Shown: positions 9,342 through 17,969 of the stretch, piece by piece | Layout: each line of letters starts with the position of its first letter | Position numbering within the stretch: position 1 is the stretch's first letter | Origin: Candidatus Latescibacterota bacterium | Lineage (GTDB): Bacteria > JAAXHH01 | Reading direction: 5' to 3' | DNA: 64,000 nt | Assembly (NCBI GenBank): GCA_022822725.1 | Contig: JAJEAN010000007.1 | Coordinates: forward strand, 1,437,045 to 1,501,044 | Program-made: the position numbers and the translations under genes | Notes under the pieces: generated by a model | Seen by the model: only the letters and a program-made list of their open reading frames with translations | Databases searched by the model: none | What the model was told of the DNA's origin: nothing

Positions 9342-10421
9342 ATGTGCCCGGACAACGAAGCCTATAGGAGCATCGGACTGCCGCCCGGCGTCATCCGCCT
9401 GAGTCGGAACGAGAACCCCATCGGTCCTTCCCCGTCCGTCATTGAAGCCGTAAAGGCGCGGTGCGACCGGATCAACCGGTACGAGGATCCCGATCAGATC
9501 GCGCTCTTCCGCAAGCTGGCCGAACTGCACGGCGTACCTCACGATGAGACACTCGCCCTCCCCGGGGTTGATTCGGAAGGCGCCTGGATCCGCGTGGGCG
9601 ACGGTTCCGAACACCTGATGCACGCCATTGCCCGTGCCTTTCTGGCCCCGGGAGACGAACTCATCGAACCCCATCCATCCTTCGGGTTGATGTCCCGGTA
9701 CGCAGAGGAATCGGGTGCCCGTGTCGTGCGAACGTCGTTGACGGCCGACTACGTCTACGACCTGGATGCCATGGCCGCGGCCGTGAACGAACGCACGCGC
9801 ATGGCCGTCGTTACCAATCCCAACAATCCCACGGGAACCATCGTCACCCACGACGCGCTGGCACGCTTCGTCGCCGCCCTGCCGGAACGGGTGATCGTCC
9901 TGGTGGACGAGGCCTACGCGGATCTGGCGGAGGACGGAGCCTGCGCCGATGGCGCCGGGCTCGTGCGGGAATTCGAGAACGTCCTGGTAGTCCGCACTTT
10001 TTCCAAGGGTTACGGCCTGGCGGGCTTCCGCTTCGGCTACGGTCTGGCCCAGCCCCGAACGATGGAGCGCGTCCGTGCATTCCACGGAGGAACACCAAGC
10101 GCCATGGTCATGACCGCGGCCATCGCCGCCCTCGATGATCCGGATCACGTATCGCGCACCCGGGACACGGCAAGCGCATCCAAGAAACTGTACTACGCGG
10201 CGTGTGAGGAACTCGGACTCGAGCATATCCACAGCGAGGCGGCCTTCGTCCTGATCGAGGTGGGAGATGCCGCGGCCGTTACCGAGGCCCTGGCGGAACG
10301 AGGCATCCTGGTGAAAGACGCCGAGGCTTCCTGGGGTATACGGGGAATGATCAGGGTTTCGTACGGCAACGAGGCGGAAAGCCGGATATTCACTGGAGCC
10401 TTGCGGGATATACTCGGCTGA
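9342..10421 (+). CDS. hisC: Histidinol-phosphate aminotransferase-like class I/II aminotransferase
   Basis: This 359-residue fold-type I aminotransferase resembles HisC, which converts imidazole-acetol phosphate to histidinol phosphate. It shows the early RLSRNENPIGPSP segment of HisC, TNPNNPTGT for PLP and substrate carboxylate binding, VDEAYADL, and the PLP lysine Lys222 in RTFSKGYGLAGFRFGYG. The C-terminal half ends in MIRVSYGNEAE. HisC-family proteins also act on tyrosine, phenylalanine or other amino acids. Its position after an amino-acid symporter rather than inside a his operon leaves that open. The ribosome-binding site before the ATG at 9342 is weak. Confidence 0.82.
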   Translation: MCPDNEAYRSIGLPPGVIRLSRNENPIGPSPSVIEAVKARCDRINRYEDPDQIALFRKLAELHGVPHDETLALPGVDSEGAWIRVGDGSEHLMHAIARAFLAPGDELIEPHPSFGLMSRYAEESGARVVRTSLTADYVYDLDAMAAAVNERTRMAVVTNPNNPTGTIVTHDALARFVAALPERVIVLVDEAYADLAEDGACADGAGLVREFENVLVVRTFSKGYGLAGFRFGYGLAQPRTMERVRAFHGGTPSAMVMTAAIAALDDPDHVSRTRDTASASKKLYYAACEELGLEHIHSEAAFVLIEVGDAAAVTEALAERGILVKDAEASWGIRGMIRVSYGNEAESRIFTGALRDILG

Positions 10422-10535
10422 AGTTCCACCAATACACAAGGCCCGACCTCGCCACGCCCCATAGACCCGCGTCCCGGTCAACGGCCGAAAACACGTAGAT
10501 TCTGCCAGATCGATACAAAACCAGAAAGGCGCGCG

Positions 10536-11957
10536 ATGCCCGTATCCGAACTGTGCTTCACCCCGGCGACCGAACTGGTCCGCATGATCCGCCGCAAGGA
10601 CGTTTCCGTTACGGAGGTCATGGAGGCCCACCTGGCCCAGGTCGACCGGGTGAATCCCGCCGTGAACGCCATCGTCACCTATCATCCCGACCAGGCGCTG
10701 GACGGCGCCCGCAAGGCCGACGAGGCCATTGCGCGAAACGAAGCGCGGGGGCCCCTCTTCGGCCTGCCCATCGCCCACAAGGACCTGGTTCTGACCAAAG
10801 GCGTCCGGACTACCTACGGTTCGCCGATCTTCCGCGATTTCATCCCGGGCCAGGACGAGTTGATCGTGGAGCGGTTGAAGAAGGCAGGGGCGATCTCCTT
10901 CGGCAAGACCAACGTGCCGGAATTCGGCGCGGGATCCCAGACCTTCAACCCGGTCTTCGGCGCTACGCTGAATCCATACGACACGTCCCGGACCTGCGGC
11001 GGCAGCAGCGGTGGCGCCGCCGTGGCGCTGGCCTGCGGTATGCTGCCCATCGCCGACGGCAGCGACATGGGCGGTTCGCTGCGCAACCCGGCCAACTTCT
11101 GCAACGTGGTGGGGCTGCGGTCCGCGCCGGGCCGGGTACCGCGATGGCCGTCCGTCAACGCCTGGGGCAGGCTCAGCGTTCAGGGTCCCATGGCCCGGAC
11201 GGTGGCGGACGCCGCGCTCATGCTCAGTGCCATAGCGGGGCCAGATCCACGCGCGCCGCTTGCCATTCGAGAGCCGGGACCGTCCTTCGCCATGCCGCTG
11301 GAGCGCGACTTCAAGGGCGTGAGCGTCGCCTGGAGCATGGACTTCGGCGGCCTGCCCGTGGATCCCGATGTCACCACGGCCATCGAGGCGAAGCGCGGGG
11401 TGTTCGAGGATCTGGGCATGACCGTCAAGGCCGGCCAGCCCGATTTCGCCGAAGCCGACGAGGTATTCAAGACGCTACGGGCGTGGAGCTTCATCCAGGG
11501 ATACGGCGACCTTCTCGAGACGCACCGCGATCAGATCAAGGACACGGTCATCTGGAACCTCGAAGCCGGATTCGCCCTTACGGGGCCGCAGATCGCCCGC
11601 GCGGAGGTGGACCGGACCACCCTGTACCACCGGGTCCGCCGGTTCATGGAACACCACGATTTCATGATCTTCCCCGTCAGCCAGGTCCCGCCATTCGACG
11701 TGAATACGCCCTACCCCACGGAGATCGACGGCGTGCGGATGGAGACCTACATCGACTGGATGAAGTCGTGTTACTACGTCACCGTCACAGGCCTGCCGGC
11801 CATATCCGTTCCATGCGGATTCACTTCCTCGGGCCTGCCCGTGGGACTGCAGATCGTCGGACGGCACGAGGACGAACTGGGCGTACTGCAACTCGCCCAC
11901 GCCTTCGAACAGGCGACGCAGACCTGGAAAAGGCGTCCGACCGTGGCCGGGGTTTGA
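10536..11957 (+). CDS. Amidase (amidase-signature family)
   Basis: This 473-residue amidase hydrolyses a carboxamide to acid and ammonia. The Ser-cisSer-Lys triad is complete: Lys82 in PIAHKDLVLTKG, the Ser157/Ser158 pair in CGGSSGGAAVALA, and the nucleophile Ser181 in SDMGGSLRNPA. The C-terminal part (GLPAISVPCGF, GLPVGLQIVGRHEDE) is also typical. No gatB or gatC is adjacent, so it is a catabolic amidase and not the tRNA-dependent GatA. AAAGG lies upstream of the ATG. The stop codon falls inside the first copy of a 29-bp repeat (11942-12035), so the last residues may have been shaped by that repeat. Confidence 0.9.
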   Translation: MPVSELCFTPATELVRMIRRKDVSVTEVMEAHLAQVDRVNPAVNAIVTYHPDQALDGARKADEAIARNEARGPLFGLPIAHKDLVLTKGVRTTYGSPIFRDFIPGQDELIVERLKKAGAISFGKTNVPEFGAGSQTFNPVFGATLNPYDTSRTCGGSSGGAAVALACGMLPIADGSDMGGSLRNPANFCNVVGLRSAPGRVPRWPSVNAWGRLSVQGPMARTVADAALMLSAIAGPDPRAPLAIREPGPSFAMPLERDFKGVSVAWSMDFGGLPVDPDVTTAIEAKRGVFEDLGMTVKAGQPDFAEADEVFKTLRAWSFIQGYGDLLETHRDQIKDTVIWNLEAGFALTGPQIARAEVDRTTLYHRVRRFMEHHDFMIFPVSQVPPFDVNTPYPTEIDGVRMETYIDWMKSCYYVTVTGLPAISVPCGFTSSGLPVGLQIVGRHEDELGVLQLAHAFEQATQTWKRRPTVAGV

Positions 11958-12035
11958 GCACGTTGGCACCGTACGTGGCCGGGGCTTGAGCACGTTGGCA
12001 CCCACCCGTGGCCGGGGTTTGAGCACGTTGGCGCC
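11942..12035. repeat. Three 29-bp direct repeats with 3-4 bp spacers
   Basis: Three near-identical 29-bp copies start at 11942, 11974 and 12007. The core is CGTGGCCGGGG followed by TTGAGCACGTTGGC. Copy 1 includes the TGA stop of the amidase gene (11955-11957), and copy 3 ends 30 bases before the next start. The spacers are far too short for a CRISPR array. Copies differ at one or two positions, so they arose by recent duplication. Confidence 0.9.
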
Positions 12036-12065
12036 GCCTGACACCCATTTCCGAAGAGCACATCG

Positions 12066-13460
12066 ATGCCCACCAAAGCGGAAATCGTCATCTGCGGCGC
12101 GGGCATAGCCGGGGTCGCCGCCGCGTATCACCTCGCCGTTCGCCGCGGCGTGCGAAACGTCGTGCTCGTCGACGAAAGACCCCCGCTCTCGCTGACCAGC
12201 GCCGCCGGTACCGAAGCCTATCGTAACTGGTGGCCCGACCTCCCCATGTTCCGGTTTGTGGACCGGAGCATCGACCTGATGGAGGAACTGGCGTGGGAGA
12301 GCGGCAACGCTTTCCTGATGAACCGAAGGGGCTACGTATTCCTCACCGGCAACCCGGACCGCGTTCCGGAACTGAAAAAAGAGGCGGAGGAGGTCTCCAA
12401 CCTGGGCGGAGGCGCCTTGCGCGTGCATCGCGAAGGCGGGTCCTACGTACCTTCGCGGCCGGAGGGACTCGCGCGGCCGAAGGGGCTTGCCCGGCCGGAG
12501 GAACTGGAACCCGATCTGGCCGGTGCCGATCTCTTGCTCGATGGCGATGCGATAATGGAACTGTTCCCGTTTCTGACGAACGATACCGCCGCCATGTTGC
12601 ACGTGCGCCGCTGCGGCTGGCTGGACCTTCCGTCGCTCGGTCGCTGGATGATCGACCGCATAGCGTCCAGTGGCGGCATGCTCCTGCAGGACAGGATTTC
12701 GAAGGTCGACGCTCGGAACAATCGGGTCAGAGGCGTAACGCTGGCGTCGGGATCGCACATCGAAACCGGCAGACTCGTACTTGCTGCCGGACCCCTGATA
12801 CCGGAAGCAGGCCGGATGCTGGGACTGGATATCCCGGTCTTCATGGAGTTGCACGGAAAGATCATCGCGGAAGACCATGCATGCGTACTGCCGCCCGACG
12901 CGCCCATGCTGATCTGGACGGACCCGGTCGAACTGGTCTGGAGCGAAGAAGAAAAGCGGCGGCTTTCCGCCGGCGCCGACACCCGCTACCTCACCGAACC
13001 TTTTCCTGCGGGGCTTCACATCCGTCCGCGGTTCCGGGACGGAAAACAGACCTTTCTGGGTATCTGGACCTACGACGTCACGCCGCGAGAGGCGGTGTTC
13101 CCGCTCGAATTCGACCCGGCCTACCCGGTGATCGTCCTGCGAGGCCTCGCTCGGATGATTCCGGGTATGCGGGGATATTTCGAAGCGGCCGATGCACCGG
13201 CGGTGGACGGCGGATACTATTGCAAGGCGCCGGACAACCGTCCGCTGATCGGACCATTGCCGGTAGAAGGCGCGTATATCGTCGGCGCGCTCTCCGGCTA
13301 CGGCGCCATGGGTTCCCAGGCCGCAGGAGAATTGGTCGCCGCCCACGTCACCGGCGGGGCCTTGCCGGACTATGCGCAGGCCTTCCTGTTCAGCCGATTC
13401 GACGGGGTATCGGACGCCGATATGCTGGGAATGCGCGATGCGACGCGCGGGCAACTGTAG
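12066..13460 (+). CDS. FAD-dependent amine/amino-acid oxidoreductase (DAO family)
   Basis: This 464-residue flavoprotein is of the D-amino-acid oxidase/sarcosine oxidase type. The dinucleotide-binding motif is at residues 7-20 (IVICGAGIAGVAAAYH), followed by a VLVDE acidic strand end. The C-terminal FAD-contact region reads PDNRPLIGPLP and then GALSGYGAMGSQAAGELVA, a strong family signature. Such enzymes oxidise secondary or primary amino acids to imino or keto acids. Residues about 131-148 are three imperfect six-residue units (RPEGLA, RPKGLA, RPEELE) encoded by an 18-bp tandem repeat, probably a surface-loop insertion. Neighbours (amidase, aminotransferase, D-amino-acid enzyme) support a role in amino-acid breakdown; the substrate is unknown. 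Confidence 0.82.
   Translation: MPTKAEIVICGAGIAGVAAAYHLAVRRGVRNVVLVDERPPLSLTSAAGTEAYRNWWPDLPMFRFVDRSIDLMEELAWESGNAFLMNRRGYVFLTGNPDRVPELKKEAEEVSNLGGGALRVHREGGSYVPSRPEGLARPKGLARPEELEPDLAGADLLLDGDAIMELFPFLTNDTAAMLHVRRCGWLDLPSLGRWMIDRIASSGGMLLQDRISKVDARNNRVRGVTLASGSHIETGRLVLAAGPLIPEAGRMLGLDIPVFMELHGKIIAEDHACVLPPDAPMLIWTDPVELVWSEEEKRRLSAGADTRYLTEPFPAGLHIRPRFRDGKQTFLGIWTYDVTPREAVFPLEFDPAYPVIVLRGLARMIPGMRGYFEAADAPAVDGGYYCKAPDNRPLIGPLPVEGAYIVGALSGYGAMGSQAAGELVAAHVTGGALPDYAQAFLFSRFDGVSDADMLGMRDATRGQL
12456..12509. repeat. In-frame tandem repeat, 3 x 18 bp
   Basis: Three 18-bp units (starting at 12456, 12474 and 12492), each opening CGGCCG, lie inside the FAD oxidoreductase gene and keep its frame. 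They encode six-residue repeats. The period matches other 18-bp tandem repeats in this window although the sequence does not. Confidence 0.85.
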
Positions 13461-13533
13461 GTGGCGTATACGCGCGCCGGATTCATCCCAGAACAAACTC
13501 GCTTCGGTTCTATTCACTCATTTAGGCAAGCCG

Positions 13534-14991
13534 ATGAATGCTTTGATGATCCAGGGCACGGCGTCAGGGGTCGGTAAATCCCTGCTCGTCGCGGGGTTGT
13601 GCCGGCTGCTCGCACGTTCCGGCGTTCAGGTCGCTCCATTCAAACCGCAAAACATGAGCAACGCGTCCTCCGCCTGCCCCTCCGGCGGTGAAATTGGTCG
13701 CGCCCAGGCGCTGCAGGCCTTTGCCGCCGGAATCGAACCCACCGTGGACATGAATCCTGTCCTGCTCAAGCCCGAGGCCGACAATGCGGCGCAACTCGTC
13801 GTGTGCGGCAAGGTACGCGGACGGCTCATGGCCGGTCGATTCAAGGAAGACCGAGGCGCGTTGATGCACGAGGTGCTGGGGGCATTCAACCGGCTTCGCG
13901 ATTCGTATGACTGGATAGTCGTGGAAGGCGCGGGATCGCCGGCGGAACCCAACCTGCGCGAGGGAGATATCGCCAACATGGGCTTCGCCCGGGCGGCCGG
14001 CATTCCGGTATGGCTGGTGGGCGACATAGATCGAGGAGGCGTTTTCGCCGCGCTGCTCGGAACGATGGAGACCCTCGCGGCCCCCGACCGCAGGCGCGTG
14101 CAGGCGGTGATCGTCAATCGATTCCGGGGCGAGGCTTCCCTGCTGGGCGACGTATTCGAGTGGCTGGAAAATCGTTCGGGCACGCCTGTACTCGGCTGGT
14201 TGCCCTATTTTCCGGATCTCGTGCTTCCCGATGAAGACATCCCCTATACGGGCATGGACCGCTCAGGGGCAGCCGTGAAACCCGTGGGCGGACATAAACT
14301 GCGGGTCGGTGCCATACAATATCCGCGGGCAAGCAATACGACCGACCTGGACCCCTTCCTGGCCGATACGGACGTGGAATTCGCCTGGTTGCGCGATCCA
14401 TCGGAAATGACCGGTTGGGACCTCGTGGTACTGCCCGGCTCGAAGTCCACCTCTGCGGACCTCTCCTGGCTGAGAGCGCGTGGCTGGCCGCTTTCTCTTG
14501 AACGGCACCTCCGATACGGGGGTCGCGTGCTGGGCATCTGCGGTGGTGCACAGATGCTCGGGCGCCGTATCCTGGACCCCGAAGGGATCGAGGGACCGCC
14601 CGCTGCCGAAGGCCTGGCCTGGATCCCGATCGAGACCGAAATGCTGCCGGACAAGCGGGTACGTCCAGTGACGGCCCGGTCAAGATGGCCGGCCGACCTG
14701 TCATTCACCGGTTATGAGATCCGTCACGGACTGAGCAGTGAGGATCCAGAAGTGTACCCCTTCTGCGCTCGCTCCGACGACGGACAGGTGATGGGCACGT
14801 TTATCCACGGGCTGTTCGACGACGGGCGGTACCGCTGCGCCGTGCTCGAAGCCTGGCTGAACTGGAAGAGCGCCACGGAAGAAGACATCACCGAGCGGTG
14901 GACACGGGACTTGGACCGGATAGCCGACGCCATGGCCGCTAATCTGGATCTCTCTATTCTTGAAAGCAGAATCGGAGTCCGTTTGCATTGA
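13534..14991 (+). CDS. cobQ: Adenosylcobyric acid synthase
   Basis: CobQ amidates adenosylcobyrinic acid a,c-diamide at four side chains to give adenosylcobyric acid in B12 synthesis. The 485-residue protein has an N-terminal P-loop-like ATP domain (IQGTASGVGKS, residues 6-16; FKPQNMSN) and a C-terminal class I glutamine amidotransferase domain. That domain carries Cys336 in GICGGAQMLG and His425 in FIHGLFDD. The ATG at 13534 is chosen because the family starts right at this strand; the frame is open further upstream. No other cobalamin-synthesis gene is in the window, but a B12 riboswitch controls a receptor gene at 29.5 kb. The enzyme may therefore serve salvage or a pathway encoded elsewhere. 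Confidence 0.95.
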   Translation: MNALMIQGTASGVGKSLLVAGLCRLLARSGVQVAPFKPQNMSNASSACPSGGEIGRAQALQAFAAGIEPTVDMNPVLLKPEADNAAQLVVCGKVRGRLMAGRFKEDRGALMHEVLGAFNRLRDSYDWIVVEGAGSPAEPNLREGDIANMGFARAAGIPVWLVGDIDRGGVFAALLGTMETLAAPDRRRVQAVIVNRFRGEASLLGDVFEWLENRSGTPVLGWLPYFPDLVLPDEDIPYTGMDRSGAAVKPVGGHKLRVGAIQYPRASNTTDLDPFLADTDVEFAWLRDPSEMTGWDLVVLPGSKSTSADLSWLRARGWPLSLERHLRYGGRVLGICGGAQMLGRRILDPEGIEGPPAAEGLAWIPIETEMLPDKRVRPVTARSRWPADLSFTGYEIRHGLSSEDPEVYPFCARSDDGQVMGTFIHGLFDDGRYRCAVLEAWLNWKSATEEDITERWTRDLDRIADAMAANLDLSILESRIGVRLH

Positions 14992-15015
14992 ATCGGAAGA
15001 CAGAAGAGGTTTTTG

Positions 15016-15045
15016 TTGGTCCTGTTCAAGGGGCTGTGGTATAAT
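15016..15045 (+). promoter_or_regulatory. Sigma-70-type promoter with perfect TATAAT
   Basis: TTGGTC (15016-15021) and a consensus TATAAT (15040-15045) are separated by 18 bases. This gives a predicted start near 15052 and a leader of about 68 bases before the amidohydrolase gene. It probably drives the forward run 15120-19626. Confidence 0.65.
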
Positions 15046-15119
15046 CACGCTGTTCCTTTAAGCCCGTTAAAATCCCTGTGCTTTATTGATCAAAGTGACC
15101 AGCCTGTACCGGAGTTCCC

Positions 15120-16238
15120 ATGCCCACGCCTGACTACGACCTGCTCATCCGCGCGGGACGCGTTTTCTGTGCGGAATCCGGCCTCGACGGATCGGGCGCC
15201 GTGGCGGTGAAAGACGGACGCATAGCGGCGTCGGGACCCGGAGTCGATGGATCCGCCGCCATGACCTTCGAGTTTCCCGACGGCCTGATGCTGCCGGGAC
15301 TGGTGGACCTGCACGCCCATCCCGCGCGCGGCGGCTCGCGTTACGGTGTCGATCCCGACGCCCACTTCCTGTCCCGGGGCGTCACGACCGTCATGTCCCA
15401 GGGCGACGCCGGCGCCGGCAACTGGCCGGCTTACCGCGATCGGGTGATCCGGGCATGCAGGACGCGGGTGATCATGGCGATCAACCTCTCAATTCACGGC
15501 GAATCTCATCCGGACGGCTGTTTCCCCGACCTGGATGCCGCGGACGTGGACGCCTGCCTTTCCGCCATCGAATCGGGAGGAGACGCCATATGGGGTATCG
15601 CGGCCAACACGGGTCCGAGCAATCCCACCCCGCCCAGGGAGATCATGCGCCGCGCCCTGGAGGCCGCCGAACGTTCTGGCAAGCCGCTCCTGGTCGGCAC
15701 GCGCCTGTCCAGCGACTGGTCCCTCGACGACCAGTTGCCGCTGCTGCGTTCCGGAGACGTGGTCACCTACTGTTTCAACGATTTCCCCGAGAGCGTCGTG
15801 AAGGATGGACGGATCCGCACCAGTGTCCGCGAAGCCCGCGAAAGGGGCGTCCGCTTCGACATCGGCCATGGCATGCGGTCCTTCAGCTTCATGGTCGCCG
15901 AGGCCGCCATCGCCGACGGGTTCCTGCCCGATACGATTTCCACCGACCAGTACAGCCGCCATGTCGGTGGCAATCCGCAGCACGACCTGCCCCGGACGAT
16001 GTCCAAGCTGATCGCGGCCGGCATGTCGGAACGCGACGCGTTGCCAAGGGTGACGAGCCGTCCGGCGGAAGTCCTCGGATTGAAAGGCGAAATCGGTACC
16101 CTGCGCGCCGGCGCCTGCGGCGACGTGGCGGTGCTGCGCTGGAACGAAGACGCACCGCCGCTGTGCGACGTGGACGGCGTGGAACGGCCCGGAGGCTGCT
16201 GGGAACCCGTGCTCGCCGCTCGGGCGGGCATCGTGTGA
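15120..16238 (+). CDS. Amidohydrolase / dihydroorotase-like deacetylase family protein
   Basis: This 372-residue protein is a metal-dependent amidohydrolase. It begins with the family beta-sandwich strand (DYDLLIRAGRVFCAE), followed by LPGLVDLHAHPARGG carrying the HxH metal motif. Later are a GHGMRSFSF segment and the Asp-containing STDQYSRH. The C-terminal sandwich (GEIGTLRAGACGDVAVL) is a strong signature of imidazolonepropionase/dihydroorotase-type enzymes. The usual hydrolysed bond is a C-N amide or cyclic imide. No specific substrate is apparent. It is the first gene after a good promoter and precedes a beta-propeller gene. The CCGGAG six bases before the ATG is a plausible ribosome-binding site. 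Confidence 0.8.
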   Translation: MPTPDYDLLIRAGRVFCAESGLDGSGAVAVKDGRIAASGPGVDGSAAMTFEFPDGLMLPGLVDLHAHPARGGSRYGVDPDAHFLSRGVTTVMSQGDAGAGNWPAYRDRVIRACRTRVIMAINLSIHGESHPDGCFPDLDAADVDACLSAIESGGDAIWGIAANTGPSNPTPPREIMRRALEAAERSGKPLLVGTRLSSDWSLDDQLPLLRSGDVVTYCFNDFPESVVKDGRIRTSVREARERGVRFDIGHGMRSFSFMVAEAAIADGFLPDTISTDQYSRHVGGNPQHDLPRTMSKLIAAGMSERDALPRVTSRPAEVLGLKGEIGTLRAGACGDVAVLRWNEDAPPLCDVDGVERPGGCWEPVLAARAGIV

Positions 16239-16341
16239 AATCGGCCTGCGCGGCACAGATCGATTGACTTCTATCGAATCGGCTGGCGATCTGAAGTCGG
16301 TTACGCACTTCAGGTCCATGCTCAACCGGGGAGATCCCAAT

Positions 16342-17199
16342 ATGGTTTACGGTTCGGGAGATTACACCTACGAACGCGTCGACGGCTGGGGCGGCGGAGA
16401 TGCCGGCCGGGACCTCGGCGTGGTATCTTCCATGGCCTGTGATTCCCAGGACCGCGTGCACGTCATCGACCGGGAACCCGATCCGGCGGTCGTCGTCTAC
16501 GACCGCGACGGGCGATTCCTGTACGACTGGGGGCAGGATGTCTTCAAGGTGCCCCATTCCATCTGGATCAGCGACGACGATATCATCTACATGACCGACG
16601 TCGAGTTGCATACGGTAATGGCCTTCACCCTCGAAGGCAAGATGCTCTCCATACTCGGCACGCCTGACAGGCCGGGCGGCCCCGGCCAACCATTCAATGC
16701 ACCCACCTGGGCGGTACTCGGCCAGGACGACGACCTGTACGTGACCGACGGCTACGGCCAGCATTACGCACACCGCTTCACGACGGACGGGAAGCTGCGC
16801 TGTACCTGGGGTGGGCACGGCAGCGACGCGGGGCAGTTCGATACGCCCCACTGCGTCCGCGTCGACAAGGACGGCCGGGTCCTGATCGTGGACCGGGGGA
16901 ACGCGCGGGTGCAGATTTTCGATGCCGAGGGCCGGTACCTCGCATCATGGGACCATCTGCTGGCCGCGAACGACCTGTATATCGACCGGGATGACATCGT
17001 TTATCTCGCCGAAGCGCCGGGAAGGGTCAGCATCCTCAAGCTGGACGGCGAGGTTCTGTCGCAATGGGGTAACCGGGACGAAAAAGACGGGTCGTTCGTG
17101 GACGCGCCTCACGGGATCTGGGTGGATTCTCACGGGGACGTCTACGTGTGCGAAGTACCCTTCGCGCATAACCGGATCCAGAAGTTCCGCCGGGTGTAG
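16342..17199 (+). CDS. NHL-repeat six-bladed beta-propeller (peptidylamidoglycolate-lyase-like)
   Basis: This 285-residue protein is built of NHL-type repeats. Successive units read as D-x-x-x-VYVTDG, FDTPHCVRVDKDGRVLIVDR and DAPHGIWVDSHGDVYVCE, giving about six blades. It resembles the lyase domain of peptidylglycine alpha-amidating enzymes, and bacterial relatives are mostly uncharacterised. There is no signal peptide. I start at the ATG at 16342 because GGGGAG stands eight bases upstream; a TTG at 16264 would add 26 unlike residues. It may be a sugar- or lactone-processing enzyme or a binding scaffold. Neighbours are a hydrolase and a sialidase-like gene. Confidence 0.75.
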   Translation: MVYGSGDYTYERVDGWGGGDAGRDLGVVSSMACDSQDRVHVIDREPDPAVVVYDRDGRFLYDWGQDVFKVPHSIWISDDDIIYMTDVELHTVMAFTLEGKMLSILGTPDRPGGPGQPFNAPTWAVLGQDDDLYVTDGYGQHYAHRFTTDGKLRCTWGGHGSDAGQFDTPHCVRVDKDGRVLIVDRGNARVQIFDAEGRYLASWDHLLAANDLYIDRDDIVYLAEAPGRVSILKLDGEVLSQWGNRDEKDGSFVDAPHGIWVDSHGDVYVCEVPFAHNRIQKFRRV

Positions 17200-17292
17200 C
17201 TGGTCCGCTTGCTCCGGCCTTCGGATCTGTGATCCGCCACCAAAGGGCGGGACCAAAGGCCTCACGCCACGTTCAGTAAAAGGAATATCGAC

Positions 17293-17805
17293 ATGAAGGA
17301 CCTCGGTCCACTGCTATTGAACCTGATCGTCACCTGTGCGATGACGTGCGGGATGGCCTGCGGGAACGGCGAGGACAACCACGTTTTCAAAACGTCCGCA
17401 CCAGACTCGCCCGACTACGGCAGTACAGCAGGTAACGTCGTCTTCAGTCCCGGAGACGTCCGGTCCACCACGCGATGGGGCACGGATGACTATGAACTGA
17501 ACGCAGCCGCCGTCAAGGGTGATACACTCGCGGTTACCCTGTCGTACAGCGGCGGATGCAGATTGCACCGGTTCACACTGGTTGCCTCCGAAGCCTTCAT
17601 GGAGTCCGATCCCGTACAGCTCGAAGTGGCCATAGCCCACGACGCCGACGGCGACCCGTGCGAGGCATATCCTACGGAAGACTACCACTTCATCCTCGAC
17701 CCGATCATGGCGCGGTACAAGGCTTCGTACGGGGCCGGACCGGGCACCATCGTCCTCAGGCTCGACCGTGCCCCGGGCGGACCGCTAAACTATAAGTTCG
17801 ATTAG
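17293..17805 (+). CDS. Putative lipoprotein of unknown function
   Basis: The 170-residue product opens with MKDLGPLLLNLIVTC and a hydrophobic stretch ending in GMACGNG. This looks like a lipoprotein signal with Cys23 or Cys18 as lipid site, although the lipobox is not ideal. The mature part is acidic, with SYSGGCRLHRFTLVA and AIAHDADGDPCEAY, a Cys-His/His-Cys spacing that suggests a disulfide or metal site. I do not recognise a characterised family, though similar small lipoproteins occur in other diderms. AAAAGGAA lies upstream of the ATG. It is followed by a 2 x 33-bp repeat and then the sialidase-like gene. Confidence 0.65.
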   Translation: MKDLGPLLLNLIVTCAMTCGMACGNGEDNHVFKTSAPDSPDYGSTAGNVVFSPGDVRSTTRWGTDDYELNAAAVKGDTLAVTLSYSGGCRLHRFTLVASEAFMESDPVQLEVAIAHDADGDPCEAYPTEDYHFILDPIMARYKASYGAGPGTIVLRLDRAPGGPLNYKFD

Positions 17806-17810
17806 CCGGG

Positions 17811-17876
17811 TCCGGGGTGGCGCATAGCGGGGAGGCGTCGACGTCCGGGGTGGCGCATAGCGGCGAGGCGTCGACG
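17811..17876. repeat. Tandem repeat, 2 x 33 bp
   Basis: Two contiguous 33-bp copies (17811-17843 and 17844-17876), opening TCCGGGGTGGCGCATAGCGG, differ at a single position. A partial third copy (TCCGGCGGGGCGAG) follows. It lies between the lipoprotein stop codon and the sialidase-like gene. Confidence 0.9.
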
Positions 17877-17969
17877 TCCGGCGGGGCGAGTTCCAGCCCA
17901 GCGGACGGGCCGTCTGTGGTTTCATCGACCGACTTTCCGGCATCCGACAACCACTGAGAGGTATACACC

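Noticed and set aside
10536-11957. GatA subunit of the tRNA-dependent amidotransferase
   Set aside because: No gatB or gatC nearby; the gene lies in an amino-acid catabolic run, so a general amidase is more likely.
11942-12035. Possible CRISPR array
   Set aside because: Only three copies with spacers of 3-4 bases and no cas genes nearby; it is a simple tandem-type repeat.
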